A DNA stretch of 64,000 bases from Streptomyces antibioticus (GCF_001514065.1 NZ_KQ948423.1:124001-188000), one strand, 5' to 3'; shown: positions 25,452-35,685, counted from the first letter of the stretch. Program-made: numbers and translations. The notes: generated by a model not told the origin, from the letters alone.

Positions 25452-26441
25452 TCACGGTGACCGGGGCGGCCAGGCGTCGCCCCAGTCAGCGTCCCGTGCC
25501 GCCTTGTACAGGTCGCCGTGGCGTTTGGTGACCGTGGTCCGGGTCAGGTGCTCGTCCGGCTCGCACAGGTCGAGGAGGACCTGGCCCTTGCGGATCTGGG
25601 GGCGGCGGACGATGCGGGCGGCGGCCGGGGTGACGGGGAAGCGGGTGGCGGCGACGTAGCTGAACTTCTCGTCCTCGTAGGCGAGGGAGCCGCCCTTGAC
25701 CTTGCGGTGCAGGGAGGAGCGGCTGACCCGGGCCGAGAAGTGGCACCAGTCCTCGCCGGGGACGATCGGGCAGCGGGCGCTGTGCGGGCAGGGGGCGGCG
25801 ATGTGGAAGCCGGCGGCGATGAGCCGGTCCCTGGCCTCGATGACGCGGGCGTAGCCGGCCGGGGTGCCGGCCTCGACGATCACCACGGCCTGCGCGGCGG
25901 TCGCGGCGGCGTCGACGAGGGCGGTGCGGTCGGCGGGGGTGAGTTCGTTGAGGACGTAGGAGACGGTGACGAGGTCGGTGTTCTCGATGGTGAGCGCTGC
26001 TCCGATGCGGGAGCGCTGCCAGCGCGCGGTGCTCAGCGCCGGGTTGGCGCCGGCGATCTCGCGGCCCAGGGCCAGTGCGGGTTCGGCCCAGTCGAGGACG
26101 GTGACCGGGCGGGTGCCGTCCCAGGTGGCGGTGACGGCCCAGGTCGCGGCGCCGGTGCCGCCGCCGACGTCGACATGGCTCTGCGGGGACCAGTCGGGGG
26201 CGGCCGCCGCGAACTCCTCCAGGGCCGACCGCACGGCCTCGAAGGTGGCGGGCATCCGGTAGGCGGCGTACGCGGCGACGTCCGCGCGGTCGCGGAGGAT
26301 CGGGGCGTCGGTCGGGGTGGCCCCGCGATAGTTGGCGATCAGCCGCTCCACGGCCTGGGCGGCCTGCCTGGGCGGGAGACCGTCGAGCAGACCGGCGAGG
26401 GTGGCACGGAGGGACTCGGCCGGGGGTACGGGGGCGTTCAC
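25452..26441 (-). CDS. Rsm22-family SAM-dependent methyltransferase-like ribosomal protein
   Basis: This is a 329-residue protein starting at GTG (26441). Residues about 85-115 hold a SAM-binding motif (HVDVGGGTGAATWAV), followed by VTVLDWAEPAL and the LVTVSYVLNEL block typical of Rsm22/METTL17 proteins. The C-terminal half carries a Cys cluster, CPHSARCPI with WCHF and later LCEP, placed as in mitochondrial homologues that bind an iron-sulfur cluster. The family acts on assembling small ribosomal subunits. Methylation activity is not proven here. Confidence 0.82.
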   Translation of the reverse strand: MNAPVPPAESLRATLAGLLDGLPPRQAAQAVERLIANYRGATPTDAPILRDRADVAAYAAYRMPATFEAVRSALEEFAAAAPDWSPQSHVDVGGGTGAATWAVTATWDGTRPVTVLDWAEPALALGREIAGANPALSTARWQRSRIGAALTIENTDLVTVSYVLNELTPADRTALVDAAATAAQAVVIVEAGTPAGYARVIEARDRLIAAGFHIAAPCPHSARCPIVPGEDWCHFSARVSRSSLHRKVKGGSLAYEDEKFSYVAATRFPVTPAAARIVRRPQIRKGQVLLDLCEPDEHLTRTTVTKRHGDLYKAARDADWGDAWPPRSP

Positions 26442-26520
26442 CCGCTGATTCTATTGGCGGGCCGGTGCTGGTGCGGGCCGTGCGGTTTCTCGCCCCCGCC
26501 GCCCTTACCCGTCCCATCCC

Positions 26521-26585
26521 TGGGGGCTGCGCCCCCAGACCCCCACTGCCGGCCCTGAACGGGCCTCGTCCTCAAACGCCGGACG
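26521..26585. repeat. Streptomyces intergenic palindromic repeat (two stem-loops)
   Basis: A perfect stem TGGGGGC-tgc-GCCCCCA (26521-26537) is followed by a tract containing CGTCC-tcaaacgcc-GGACG (26567-26585) and GGGCTGAA. From general knowledge, sequences of this type recur in intergenic regions of many Streptomyces genomes. It fills the 178-bp gap between two minus-strand genes and may act as a bidirectional terminator. Confidence 0.65.
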
Positions 26586-26619
26586 GGCTGAATGATGCGG
26601 ACCGGCGTGGAAAAGGTCC

Positions 26620-27795
26620 TCACTTCTCCCTCACCGCCCTCGCCACCCTCGTCGCCGCCCCCGCCCTCGGCCCGTTCGCCGCTGGGCGGCGTCTTGGGTG
26701 GACCGTGTTCGCCAGCAGGACCAGGAAGGTGTCCGTCGAGCGGTCCAGGACCAGGGACGTGCCCGTGAAGCCCGTGTGGCCCGCGGCGCCCCGGCCCGCC
26801 AGTTCGCCCATGAACCACGGCTGGTCCAGGGCGAAGCCCAGGCCCGGTGGGGTCAGCAGCAGTTCCACGAAGTCGGGGCCCAGGATGCGGGCCGGGCCGT
26901 ACGAGCCGCCCGCCAGGATCGTGCGGCAGAACACCGCGAGGTCGTGGGCCGTGGAGAAGAGGCCCGCGTGACCGGCCACGCCGCCCAGCGCCCACGCGTT
27001 CTCGTCGTGCACGACACCCCGCAGCATCCCCCGGTCCGCCTTCGCCCAGGGCCGGCGCTGGTCCTCCGTCGCCGCCGCACCGGGGCAGGGGCCGAAGGCC
27101 GTGGACGTCATGCCCAGGGGGCGCGTGATGCCGTCGTGGATCAGGACGTCGAGGGTGCGGCCGGTGATGCGCTCCAGGACGTGCTGGAGCAGCAGGAGGT
27201 TGAGGTCGGAGTAGCAGTAGGTGCCCGGCACGCCGATGGGCGGTTCCGACTGGAGGGCCGCGAGGCGGGCCGTGTCGTCCGGGTAGTCGTACAGCGGGAG
27301 TTCGGGGCGCAGACCCGAGGTGTGGGTGAGGAGTTCGCGGACGGTGATGCCGTGGGCGGCCGCCGCCCGGAAGTCGGGGAGGTACGCGCCCACCCTGGCG
27401 TCGATGCCGAGCGTGCCCCGCTCGATCTGCTGGATCGCGGCGACCGCCGTGAACAGCTTGGTGAGGGAGGCCAGGTCGAAGGGGGTGTCCGTCGTCATCG
27501 GGACGCGGCTGCGGCGCGGCAGCTCCACGCCCGCGTCCGCCTCCGGGTCGTACGACGCGTAGCGGACCGCCCAGCCCGCCGCCTCCTCCACGGCGACGAC
27601 CGGCCCCCGGCCGGCCACGACGACCGCGCCCGCGGCCCAGGGGCGTTCGCCGGTGGTGAGGTCATGGACGTCCTGCGCGAGGAGCCGCAGTTCCTCGGGG
27701 TCCAGTCCGGCCCGTTCCGGTGTGTCGCTGCGCAGTTTCGGCGCGCTCAGCTCTCCGCTCCCTCCACACTCGCACGTCTGTTCCAAGGACGGCAC
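26620..27795 (-). CDS. Serine hydrolase, beta-lactamase/class C PBP-like
   Basis: This is a protein of about 391 residues with the serine beta-lactamase fold. The catalytic SLTK motif is at residues 110-113, YSD in GTYCYSDLN serves as the YxN motif, and HTG occurs in GHTGFTG near the C-terminus. There is no signal peptide, so it is likely a cytoplasmic esterase or peptidase-like member rather than a true beta-lactamase. The start is uncertain: GTG 27795 is used, giving a 49-base overlap with the upstream exporter gene; TTG 27786 or a CTG near 27750 with a GGAG-rich leader are alternatives. The overlap suggests cotranscription. Confidence 0.8.
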   Translation of the reverse strand: MPSLEQTCECGGSGELSAPKLRSDTPERAGLDPEELRLLAQDVHDLTTGERPWAAGAVVVAGRGPVVAVEEAAGWAVRYASYDPEADAGVELPRRSRVPMTTDTPFDLASLTKLFTAVAAIQQIERGTLGIDARVGAYLPDFRAAAAHGITVRELLTHTSGLRPELPLYDYPDDTARLAALQSEPPIGVPGTYCYSDLNLLLLQHVLERITGRTLDVLIHDGITRPLGMTSTAFGPCPGAAATEDQRRPWAKADRGMLRGVVHDENAWALGGVAGHAGLFSTAHDLAVFCRTILAGGSYGPARILGPDFVELLLTPPGLGFALDQPWFMGELAGRGAAGHTGFTGTSLVLDRSTDTFLVLLANTVHPRRRPAANGPRAGAATRVARAVREK

Positions 27796-29042
27796 ATTCC
27801 CATGAAACAGGTAAGCGCTACCAGTGCTGCCGACAACTGGACGACGGCCATCGGGACCGCGGTTCCCTCCCCGGCGATCCCGACCAGCGGGGAGGCGATC
27901 GCGCCGATGAGGAAGGAGGACGTGCCGAGCAGGGCGGACGCGGAGCCCGCCGCGTGCTTGGTGCGCAGCAGGGCGAGGGACTGGGCGTTGGGCAGGGTCA
28001 GGCCCATCGCCGACATCAGGACGAAGAGCGCCGCCGCCACCGGGGCCAGGCCGACCTCGCCGAACACGCCCAGGGACATCAGCAGCAGCGCCGCCGCGGC
28101 GGCCGTCACGATCGCGAGGCCCGCCCCGAGCACCGACTCCAGGCTGACCCGCCCGACCAGCAGCTTGCCGTTGATCTGGCCCACGGCCACCAGGCCGACC
28201 GAGTTGACGCCGAACAGCAGGCTGAAGGTCTGCGGGGAGGCGCCGTAGATCTCCTGGACCACGAACGGCGAGGCCGAGATGTAGGCGAACAGCGCGGCGA
28301 AGGCGAAGCCGCCGGTCAGCATGTAACCGGCGAAGGGCAGGTCGGCGAGCAGGGTGCGCATCGAGCGCAGGGCCTCGCCGACACCGCCGACGTGCCGGAC
28401 CTCCACCGGGAGGGTCTCCGGGAGCCGCGCCCACACCAGCGCGGCGAGCAGCGCCCCGATGACCGTGAGGACGACGAACACGCCCCGCCAGTCCGTCACC
28501 CGCAGGATCTGGCCGCCGATGAGCGGCGCCACGACCGGGGCGACGCCGCCGATCAGCATGAGGGTGGAGAAGAAGCGGGCCATGGCGACCCCGTCGTAGA
28601 GGTCGCGTACGACGGCCCGGGCGATGACTATCCCGGCCGCGCCCGCGAGGCCCTGCGTCAGCCGGAAGGCGACCAGCATCCCGACGGTCGGGGCGAGGGC
28701 GCACAGGGCGGTGGCGAGGACGTAGACGACCAGGCCGATGAGGAGGGGGCGGCGGCGGCCCCAGCGGTCGCTCATCGGGCCGACCACCAGCTGCCCGAGG
28801 GCCATGCCGGCGAGGCAGGCGGTGAGGGTGAGCTGGACGGTCGCCGCGGGCGCGTGCAGGGACGTCGTGACCTCGGGGAGCGAGGGGAGATACATGTCCA
28901 TCGCCAGCGGCGGCGTCGCGGTCAGACCGCCGAGGATGAAGGTGACGAGCAGCCCGGTGCGGCGCACAGCGGGGGCGGCCGCCTCCGTCTCCGGTACGGC
29001 CGCCTGGTTCAGGTCCGGTGTCGATGCCCCGCGTTCGGCCAT
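27747..29042 (-). CDS. Bcr/CflA-family MFS drug exporter (12 TM)
   Basis: This is a 431-residue transporter with the DHA1/Bcr signature LAMDMYLPSLPEVTTSL in TM1, the loop motif GPMSDRWGRRRPLLIGL, and ARAVVRDLYDG before TM5. About 12 hydrophobic helices are visible. The ATG at 29042 has a GGGAGGGG leader. Family members export bicyclomycin, chloramphenicol or related compounds and cysteine; the substrate here is unknown. The 3' end overlaps the serine hydrolase gene. The gene is divergent from the oxidoreductase at 29150. Confidence 0.9.
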   Translation of the reverse strand: MAERGASTPDLNQAAVPETEAAAPAVRRTGLLVTFILGGLTATPPLAMDMYLPSLPEVTTSLHAPAATVQLTLTACLAGMALGQLVVGPMSDRWGRRRPLLIGLVVYVLATALCALAPTVGMLVAFRLTQGLAGAAGIVIARAVVRDLYDGVAMARFFSTLMLIGGVAPVVAPLIGGQILRVTDWRGVFVVLTVIGALLAALVWARLPETLPVEVRHVGGVGEALRSMRTLLADLPFAGYMLTGGFAFAALFAYISASPFVVQEIYGASPQTFSLLFGVNSVGLVAVGQINGKLLVGRVSLESVLGAGLAIVTAAAAALLLMSLGVFGEVGLAPVAAALFVLMSAMGLTLPNAQSLALLRTKHAAGSASALLGTSSFLIGAIASPLVGIAGEGTAVPMAVVQLSAALVALTCFMGMCRPWNRRASVEGAES

Positions 29043-29149
29043 GCGCCCCTCCCTCTCCCGGTGTCTCGCGTGGTCCGGCACCTATGCTCTCAGTTCGTAC
29101 ACAGTGGCGAGGGTCACGCGAACCAACGCGAGCAGGGGCGGGCAGCGGG

Positions 29150-30172
29150 ATGGCGGAGAGAAGCGTGCGCTGGGGCATTCTGGCGACGGGCGGGATCGCG
29201 GCGGCGTTCACGGCGGATCTGGTGGACCTGCCGGACGCGGAGGTCGTGGCGGTGGCCTCGCGCAGCGAGGAGTCGGCGCGGGCGTTCGCGGAGCGGTTCG
29301 GGATCGAGCGGGCGTACGGGCAGTGGGGTGCGCTGGCGGAGGACGCGGACATCGATGTCGTGTACGTCGCCACGCCGCACTCGGCGCACCGGGCCGCCGC
29401 CGGGCTGTGTCTGGAGGCCGGGCGCAACGTGCTGTGCGAGAAGGCGTTCACGCTGAACGCGCGCGAGGCGGAGGAACTCGTCGGGCTGGCGCGGGAGCGC
29501 GGGAGCTTCCTGATGGAAGCGATGTGGATGTACTGCAACCCGCTGATCCGGCAGCTGAAGACGCTGGTGGACGACGGGGCGATCGGTGAGGTGCGCAGTG
29601 TGCAGGCGGACTTCGGGCTCGCCGGGCCCTTCCCGCCCTCGCACCGGCTGCGCGACCCCGCGCAGGGCGGCGGCGCGCTCCTGGACCTCGGCGTGTATCC
29701 GGTGTCGTTCGCTCAGCTGCTGCTCGGGGAGCCGTCCGACGTGACGGCGCGAGCGGTGCTCTCCGACGAGGGCGTCGATCTCCAGACGGGTGCGCTCCTC
29801 TCCTTCGAGAGCGGGGCTCTCGCTTCGGTGCACTGCTCCATCATCGGCGGTACGGCGACCTCGGCCTCGATCACCGGCTCCCAGGGCCGTATCGACGTGC
29901 CGTACGGCTTCTTCTATCCGGACCGGTTCGTGCTGCACCGGGACGGCCGTGACCCCGAGGAGTTCAAGGCCGACGCGGCGGCCGGTCCGCGCAACAGCCT
30001 CAAGCACGAGGCCGCCGAGGTGATGCGGGCCCTGCGGGCCGGCGAGACCGAGTCGCCGCTCGTCCCGCTCGACGGGACGCTGGCCGTGATGCGGACGCTG
30101 GACGCGATCAGGGACCGCGTCGGCGTCCGCTACCCGGGAGAGCTCGCCGAGGAGGCCGTCACGCCGGCGTGA
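29150..30172 (+). CDS. Gfo/Idh/MocA-family NAD(P)-dependent oxidoreductase
   Basis: This is a 340-residue dehydrogenase with an N-terminal Rossmann domain (VRWGILATGGIAAAF, residues 5-19; VVAVASRS). The catalytic-lysine motif is NVLCEKAFT, with Lys in the place of the usual EKP/EKA. The C-terminal alpha/beta domain has GGGALLDLGVYPVSF. The family resembles trans-1,2-dihydrobenzene-1,2-diol and glucose-fructose oxidoreductases. The ATG at 29150 follows a GCGGG-rich leader. It converges on the phosphatase gene with a 14-bp overlap. Substrate unknown. Confidence 0.88.
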   Translation: MAERSVRWGILATGGIAAAFTADLVDLPDAEVVAVASRSEESARAFAERFGIERAYGQWGALAEDADIDVVYVATPHSAHRAAAGLCLEAGRNVLCEKAFTLNAREAEELVGLARERGSFLMEAMWMYCNPLIRQLKTLVDDGAIGEVRSVQADFGLAGPFPPSHRLRDPAQGGGALLDLGVYPVSFAQLLLGEPSDVTARAVLSDEGVDLQTGALLSFESGALASVHCSIIGGTATSASITGSQGRIDVPYGFFYPDRFVLHRDGRDPEEFKADAAAGPRNSLKHEAAEVMRALRAGETESPLVPLDGTLAVMRTLDAIRDRVGVRYPGELAEEAVTPA

Positions 30173-31802
30173 ACCCGGGGTTGCCCACCTCCGTCACGAA
30201 GGAGGCGGCCGTGGTCACCGGCGCCCCGGGCGTGGTGACGTACGGCAGGGTCTTGAAGTCGGCGCGGGCGACGGCCTGGTCGAGGGTGACGGTCGTGTAG
30301 CCGCGCCGGCCGTCGTAGAACCTCAGGTGCGGGTTGGCGGCCGTGTAGGTGGCCCAGTTCGAGGGCTTCTCCTCGCCGTCCCTGCCGCTGCTGACCGAGG
30401 TGGCGACGAGCTCGGTACCGAGGTTGCGGGAGAACGGGTCGTCGAAGTCGTCCTTGATGTCGAAGGCGTACCCCCGGTGGAGGTCGCCGGTGAGCACCAT
30501 CAGGTTCTGGATCCCGGCCGCCTTGACGCCGTCGAGGATGCGGCGGCGGGCGGCCGGGTAGCCGTCCCAGGCGTCCATGGAGACCGCGGGCTCGGGGTTG
30601 AGGTCCAGTCGGCGCTGCGCGAAGCAGACCTGCTGGGCCAGCACGTTCCACAGGGCCCGCGAGGTGCTCCAGCCGTCCAGCAGCCAGCGTTCCTGCGCCT
30701 CGCCGGTCATCGTCCGGGAGGGGTCCTCCGACTCCGGCCCGGGGACGTGCTTGGCGCCGCCGTAGGCCTGGTCTGAGCGGTACTGGCGGGTGTCGAGGAC
30801 GTCGAACTGGGCCAGCGGGCCCCACTGGAGCCGTCGGTAGAGCTGCATGTCGGGGCCGACGGGCAGCTGAGCCAGGCGCAGCGGCTGGTTCTCCCAGTAG
30901 GCGCGGTAGGCGGCGGCGCGGCGCAGCAGGAACTGCTCCGGGGGGACGTCGTTCTCGGGGAAGGAACCGGCGTAGTTGTTCTCGGTCTCGTGGTCGTCGA
31001 AGGTGACCACGAAGGGGTGCGCGGCGTGCGCGGCCCGCAGATCCGGGTCGCTCTTGTAGAGGGAGTACCGCAGCCGGTAGTCCTCCAGCGTCTCGGTCTC
31101 GTGGTCGAAGAGGGCCGGAAGCGACCGGTCGGTGTAGCTGCGGGCGCCGCCCGCCGGGTCGACGGCGTACTCGTAGAGGTAGTCGCCGAGGTGGAGGACC
31201 AGGTCGACGTCGTCCTCGGCGAGGTGGCGGTAGGCCGTGAAGTAGCCGTCGTGGTAGGCCTGGCAGGAGACGGCGGCCAGGGTCACGGCGGACACCGGGC
31301 TGTCGGCGGCGGGCGCGGTGCGGGTGCGGCCGGTCTCGCTGAGCCAGTCGCCGACCCGGAAGCGGTAGTAGTGGACGCGGCCGGGTGCCAGGCCCTCGGC
31401 CTCGACGTGCACGCTGTGGTGGAACTCCGGGTGCGCGACGGCCGTGCCCCTGGCGGTGACCGTCGCGAACGTCTCGTCCTCGGCGATCTCCCAGTCGACG
31501 TCGACGCGTTCGGCCGGCAGTCCGCTGTCGGGCTGGTAGGGGGCGGGCGCCAGCCGGGTCCACAGGACGACCGAGCCGGGCTGCGGGTCCCCGGAGGCGA
31601 CGCCGAGCGTGAAGGGGAAGTCGGTGATGCGTCTGGCGTCGAGTTCGGCGGCGGCCGCGGTCCCGGTCGCGGGCAGGTCCATGGCGAAGGCGAGGGCGGC
31701 GGCCGCGGTGGTCAGGCCCAGGAAGCGGCGGCGGCCGATGTGGCGGGCGGCGGTGCGCAGTTCACGGCTGCGCCCGCCCGGCCGGCCCGGTGTGATGGTC
31801 AT
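30159..31802 (-). CDS. phoD: PhoD-family alkaline phosphatase/phosphodiesterase, Tat-secreted
   Basis: This is a 547-residue secreted enzyme. The signal contains a twin-arginine motif ([18 protein letters not shown], about residues 23-40). A PhoD N-terminal Ig-like domain ([23 protein letters not shown]) and the metallophosphatase core follow: [32 protein letters not shown]. PhoD enzymes use Fe3+ and Ca2+ and release phosphate from di- and monoesters. No PHO-box repeat was recognised in the 130 bp upstream. The gene is divergent from the SDR gene. Confidence 0.93.
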   Translation of the reverse strand: MTITPGRPGGRSRELRTAARHIGRRRFLGLTTAAAALAFAMDLPATGTAAAAELDARRITDFPFTLGVASGDPQPGSVVLWTRLAPAPYQPDSGLPAERVDVDWEIAEDETFATVTARGTAVAHPEFHHSVHVEAEGLAPGRVHYYRFRVGDWLSETGRTRTAPAADSPVSAVTLAAVSCQAYHDGYFTAYRHLAEDDVDLVLHLGDYLYEYAVDPAGGARSYTDRSLPALFDHETETLEDYRLRYSLYKSDPDLRAAHAAHPFVVTFDDHETENNYAGSFPENDVPPEQFLLRRAAAYRAYWENQPLRLAQLPVGPDMQLYRRLQWGPLAQFDVLDTRQYRSDQAYGGAKHVPGPESEDPSRTMTGEAQERWLLDGWSTSRALWNVLAQQVCFAQRRLDLNPEPAVSMDAWDGYPAARRRILDGVKAAGIQNLMVLTGDLHRGYAFDIKDDFDDPFSRNLGTELVATSVSSGRDGEEKPSNWATYTAANPHLRFYDGRRGYTTVTLDQAVARADFKTLPYVTTPGAPVTTAASFVTEVGNPGFTPA

Positions 31803-31934
31803 TCGTTCCTCCCGTCACAGTTGAGGGAGGGGAAGGGCACGGGCCCGGCGCCGACACACGGTCACGGGGGTGGCAGCACCCGGATGGCGGACAGTGGCTT
31901 CCGGATCGCGGAGGCTCACCTACGCTGCGCGCTC

Positions 31935-32693
31935 ATGGACACCAAAAACGTGAGGATCGCCGTGGTGACCGGAGCGGGCTCCGGGATCGGCCGCGCCGTC
32001 GCCGTGGAACTGCTGCGCACGGGCTGGTCGGTGGCGCTGGCGGGGCGGCGGACCGAGACGCTTCAGGAGACGGCGGCACTCGCGCCCGAGGGCGCCGCTC
32101 TCGTCGTACGCACCGATGTGGCTCAGCCGGACGACGTGGCCGCGCTGTTCGCGGCGGCCGTGGACCGGTTCGGGCGGGTGGACCTGCTGTTCAACAACGC
32201 GGGGACGTTCGGGCCCGGCGGTGTGCCGGTCGAGGAGCTGCCGTACGACGCCTGGCGGCATGTCGTCGACACCAACCTCAACGGGGCGTTCCTGTGCGCG
32301 CAGGCGGCGTACCGGCAGATGAAGGAGCAGGACCCGCAGGGCGGCCGGATCATCAACAACGGGTCGATCTCCGCCCACACCCCGCGCCCGCACTCCATCG
32401 CCTACACGGCGACCAAGCACGCCCTCACCGGGCTCACCAAGTCGCTGTCCCTGGACGGACGGCCGTACGGCATCGCGGTCGGGCAGATCGACATCGGCAA
32501 CGCGGCCACCGACATGACGGCGCGGATGCAGACGGGCGCGTTGCAGGCCAACGGCGAGATCGCGCCCGAGCCCGTGATGGACGTCGCCGACGTGGCGCGC
32601 ACGGTGCGGCACATGGCGGAGCTGCCGCTCGCGGCGAACGTGCAGTTCGCGACGGTACTGGCGACGGCGATGCCGTACGTGGGGCGCGGCTGA
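31935..32693 (+). CDS. Short-chain dehydrogenase/reductase
   Basis: This is a 252-residue classical SDR. The cofactor motif is TGAGSGIGR at residues about 11-19, the structural NNAG is present, and the active site has Ser in NNGSIS and YTATK (YxxxK). AGRRTETL after the second strand suggests NADP preference. The start at ATG 31935 gives a standard length; an in-frame ATG at 31884 would add 17 residues. The gene is followed by a 395-bp non-coding stretch. Substrate unknown. Confidence 0.9.
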   Translation: MDTKNVRIAVVTGAGSGIGRAVAVELLRTGWSVALAGRRTETLQETAALAPEGAALVVRTDVAQPDDVAALFAAAVDRFGRVDLLFNNAGTFGPGGVPVEELPYDAWRHVVDTNLNGAFLCAQAAYRQMKEQDPQGGRIINNGSISAHTPRPHSIAYTATKHALTGLTKSLSLDGRPYGIAVGQIDIGNAATDMTARMQTGALQANGEIAPEPVMDVADVARTVRHMAELPLAANVQFATVLATAMPYVGRG

Positions 32694-33088
32694 GCCTTAC
32701 CCGGCGCCACGGCCGACTGACAATTTGCACAAGCGGAATCGTTCACTCCGCACCATTGCGGCCGGTCGCGGACTTATGCTCAACTCCTCTCCACAAGAGC
32801 TTCACAGTTGGAGTGGAGACATTCCGGCCACACCGAGGGGGGAGACGGCAGCCGTTCCACCACGCCGGTTGGGGGTGGGCTCCGCGTGGGACCGCGGGGT
32901 GCACACCGGCGGGTGGAACGGCTGCCGTGCAGTTTCCGGCCGGGCGGTTCCGTGCCGGTGCGCGGATTCTCAGCTCCCGCACATCGCCTCTCAGGCCCCC
33001 CACATCCCTTCCTCACGGCCACTCAACCTTTCGTCCCTAACTTGAGGCCGCGCCCACCACGCGGGCGCCACGAACCTCGAGGAACGGG
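32694..33088. other. 395-bp non-coding region before the ABC transporter pair
   Basis: I see no convincing gene here; open frames on both strands are shadows of the GC-rich tract. The region holds a long near-perfect hairpin (32847-32926) and, downstream of it, the leader of the permease gene ending in GAGGAACGGG before the ATG at 33089. A promoter for the ABC operon must lie here. Confidence 0.6.
32847..32926. repeat. Long near-perfect inverted repeat
   Basis: The left arm (32847-32869, starting GGCAGCCGTTCCACC) and right arm (32905-32926, ending GGTGGAACGGCTGCC) pair over 22-23 bp with one unpaired base. The loop is 35 bases. No T-run follows, so it is not a classical terminator. It sits about 160 bp upstream of the permease gene. 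Confidence 0.85.
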
Positions 33089-34546
33089 ATGTTTGGCATC
33101 TATCTCAAGCGCGAGCTGGGCCGGCGCAAGAAGGCGGCTCTGGTCATCGCACTGGGTCTGGCGCTCGGTATCGCGCTGGTCATCACCGTCAACTCGGTGT
33201 CGGCCGGTATGACGCAGGCTCAGGACAAGGTCCTGAAGTCGCTCTACGGCCTCGGCACCGACATGACCGTCACCAAGGCCCGGTCGGCGCCCACCGGCAA
33301 CAGCTCCGGCAGACCGAACTTCGAGTTCGACGCCAAGTCCGACGACAGTGACGAGGAGCAGAGTTCCGACCGGGTGATGACGCAGGGCGGCCAGGCCCTC
33401 AAGGCCGCGCTCGTCACGAAGGTGGCCGAGCAGGACGGTGTCGCGAACGCCGTCGGCGCCCTCACCCTCAACGTCACCAAGGTCAACGGCTCCTTCACCC
33501 AGGGCAAGGCGCAGTCCACGACCGGGAACAGCGGGTCGCAGGGCCAGGGCGGCCCCGGGGGCGGCAGCACGGCCGCGCCGCAGGTCCAGGGCGGCGGCGC
33601 CTCGTTCGACGTCAACTCCTACTCCGTCGCCGGCGTGGACGTCACCGACCAGACCCTCGGCCCGCTGGCCGGCATGGAGATCACCTCCGGCAAGACGTTC
33701 ACGGCGGCGCAGACGAACGCGAAGGTCGCGGTGCTCAGCAAGTCGTACGCCAAGGAGAACAAGTACAAGGTCGGCAAGACCCTCAAGATCTCCGGCACCA
33801 AGTACACGGTCATCGGCATCGCCACGGCCTCCAGCAACGAGTCCACCACCGACGTCTACCTGCCGCTGAAGCAGGCGCAGACCCTCGCCGACTCGAAGAA
33901 CAAGGTCACCACGATCTACGTCAAGGCGACCGACTCGAAGCAGATCGACACGGTCAAGTCGACGATCCAGAAGAACATCTCGGGTACGACCGTGACGACT
34001 TCGGCCGACCTCGCCGAGACCGTCTCCGGCTCCCTCTCCACCGCCTCGAACCTCGCGACCAGCGTCGGCAAGTGGCTGTCGGTCGCGGTGCTCGCCGCGG
34101 CCTTCCTGGTCGCCGCGCTGCTCACCTCGTCCGCCGTGTCCCGTCGGGTGCGCGAGTTCGGCACGCTGAAGGCGCTGGGCTGGCCCAGCCGCCGGGTGAC
34201 CCGGCAGGTCGTCGGCGAGTCGATGGTCAACGGCCTGCTCGGCGGTGCCCTCGGCATCGGTCTGGGCCTCGCGGCGGCCTACGCGGTGACCGCGATCAGC
34301 CCGAAGCTCACCGCACAGCTCGGCAGCACCGGTGGCGGTGGCGGCATGGGCGGCGGCCCCGGCGGCGGTCCGGGTCAGCAATCCACGCAGAACACCATGG
34401 AGATCGCGCTCTCCGCGCCCGTCTCGCCGACCACCATCGCCCTCGCGGTCGGCCTCGCGGTGACCGGCGGTCTGATCGCCGGCGCGATGGGCGGCTGGCG
34501 GGCCTCGCGGATGCGGCCGGCGGACGCGCTGCGCAGCGTGTCCTGA
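33089..34546 (+). CDS. ABC transporter permease, FtsX/MacB-like
   Basis: This is a 485-residue membrane protein with one N-terminal TM helix (about residues 16-40), a large extracytoplasmic MacB-type domain (about 41-325), and three C-terminal TM helices in an FtsX domain. The last part contains VSRRVREFGTLKALGWPSRRVTRQVVGES. The external domain has Ser/Asp/Glu- and Gly/Gln-rich insertions. A loop before the last helix is a Gly/Met run (GGGGGMGGGPGGG). It pairs with the LolD-type ATPase 39 bp downstream. Such pairs act as mechanotransmission systems or peptide/antibiotic efflux. No two-component system is adjacent. Confidence 0.9.
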   Translation: MFGIYLKRELGRRKKAALVIALGLALGIALVITVNSVSAGMTQAQDKVLKSLYGLGTDMTVTKARSAPTGNSSGRPNFEFDAKSDDSDEEQSSDRVMTQGGQALKAALVTKVAEQDGVANAVGALTLNVTKVNGSFTQGKAQSTTGNSGSQGQGGPGGGSTAAPQVQGGGASFDVNSYSVAGVDVTDQTLGPLAGMEITSGKTFTAAQTNAKVAVLSKSYAKENKYKVGKTLKISGTKYTVIGIATASSNESTTDVYLPLKQAQTLADSKNKVTTIYVKATDSKQIDTVKSTIQKNISGTTVTTSADLAETVSGSLSTASNLATSVGKWLSVAVLAAAFLVAALLTSSAVSRRVREFGTLKALGWPSRRVTRQVVGESMVNGLLGGALGIGLGLAAAYAVTAISPKLTAQLGSTGGGGGMGGGPGGGPGQQSTQNTMEIALSAPVSPTTIALAVGLAVTGGLIAGAMGGWRASRMRPADALRSVS

Positions 34547-34585
34547 CCCCTCATGAGCGTCCCCCTTACTTACGGAGAGCACCCC

Positions 34586-35300
<715 letters not shown>

Positions 35301-35308
<8 letters not shown>

Positions 35309-35342
35309 AAGTGCGGCACTAGAAGTGCAGTACTAGAAGTGC
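35301..35342. repeat. Triplicated AGTACTAGAAGTGC element at the 3' end of the ATPase gene
   Basis: AGTACTAGAAGTGC occurs at 35301 and 35329. A variant, GCACTAGAAGTGC, lies between them at 35316. The first copy contains the TAG stop codon of the ATPase gene. CACTAGAAGTG is itself partly palindromic. Confidence 0.85.
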
Positions 35343-35358
35343 CGCCCCCGGCGGGCTG

Positions 35359-35685
35359 TCACGCCTGGCCGGTCTCGAAGCGGGAGATCTTGCCGTCGTC
35401 CTCGACCTCGAAGTGCCACTTGATGCGCATCTCGCCCCAGGTGTCGTTGCTGTAGCGGGCGATGAGGTCGCGGCCGCCACGGGACTCGTTGTCGACCTCC
35501 ATGTGGCCGTGGGAGGTGAAGATCTCCCGGTCGATCCAGTCGGTGAGGTCGCGGTCGGAACCGTCGTCCGACATGGTCGCGCCGGGGGCGAGGAGGGCCA
35601 GGAAGCCGTCGCGGTCGTGCGCGTTGACGGCTCCGACGAAGGCACGGACGGCCGGGTCGCTGAGTTTGGACGTCTGAATCGTCAT
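35359..35685 (-). CDS. NTF2/SnoaL-like protein
   Basis: This is a 108-residue protein of the nuclear transport factor 2-like fold: an N-terminal helix (DPAVRAFVGAVNAHDRDGFLALLAPGATMSDDG), then strands with EVDNESRGGRDLIARYSNDTWGEMRIKWHFEVEDDGKISRF cut in two halves by DWIDREIF. The ATG at 35685 is the only good start. Such small cone-shaped proteins include ketosteroid-isomerase-like enzymes and ligand-binding proteins. No specific function can be assigned. It is divergent from the DoxX gene. Confidence 0.8.
   Translation of the reverse strand: MTIQTSKLSDPAVRAFVGAVNAHDRDGFLALLAPGATMSDDGSDRDLTDWIDREIFTSHGHMEVDNESRGGRDLIARYSNDTWGEMRIKWHFEVEDDGKISRFETGQA

Noticed and set aside
32743-33212. Several 80-130 codon frames in the leader of the FtsX-like gene
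   Set aside because: They run over the long hairpin on both strands, have no ribosome-binding sites and show shadow composition.
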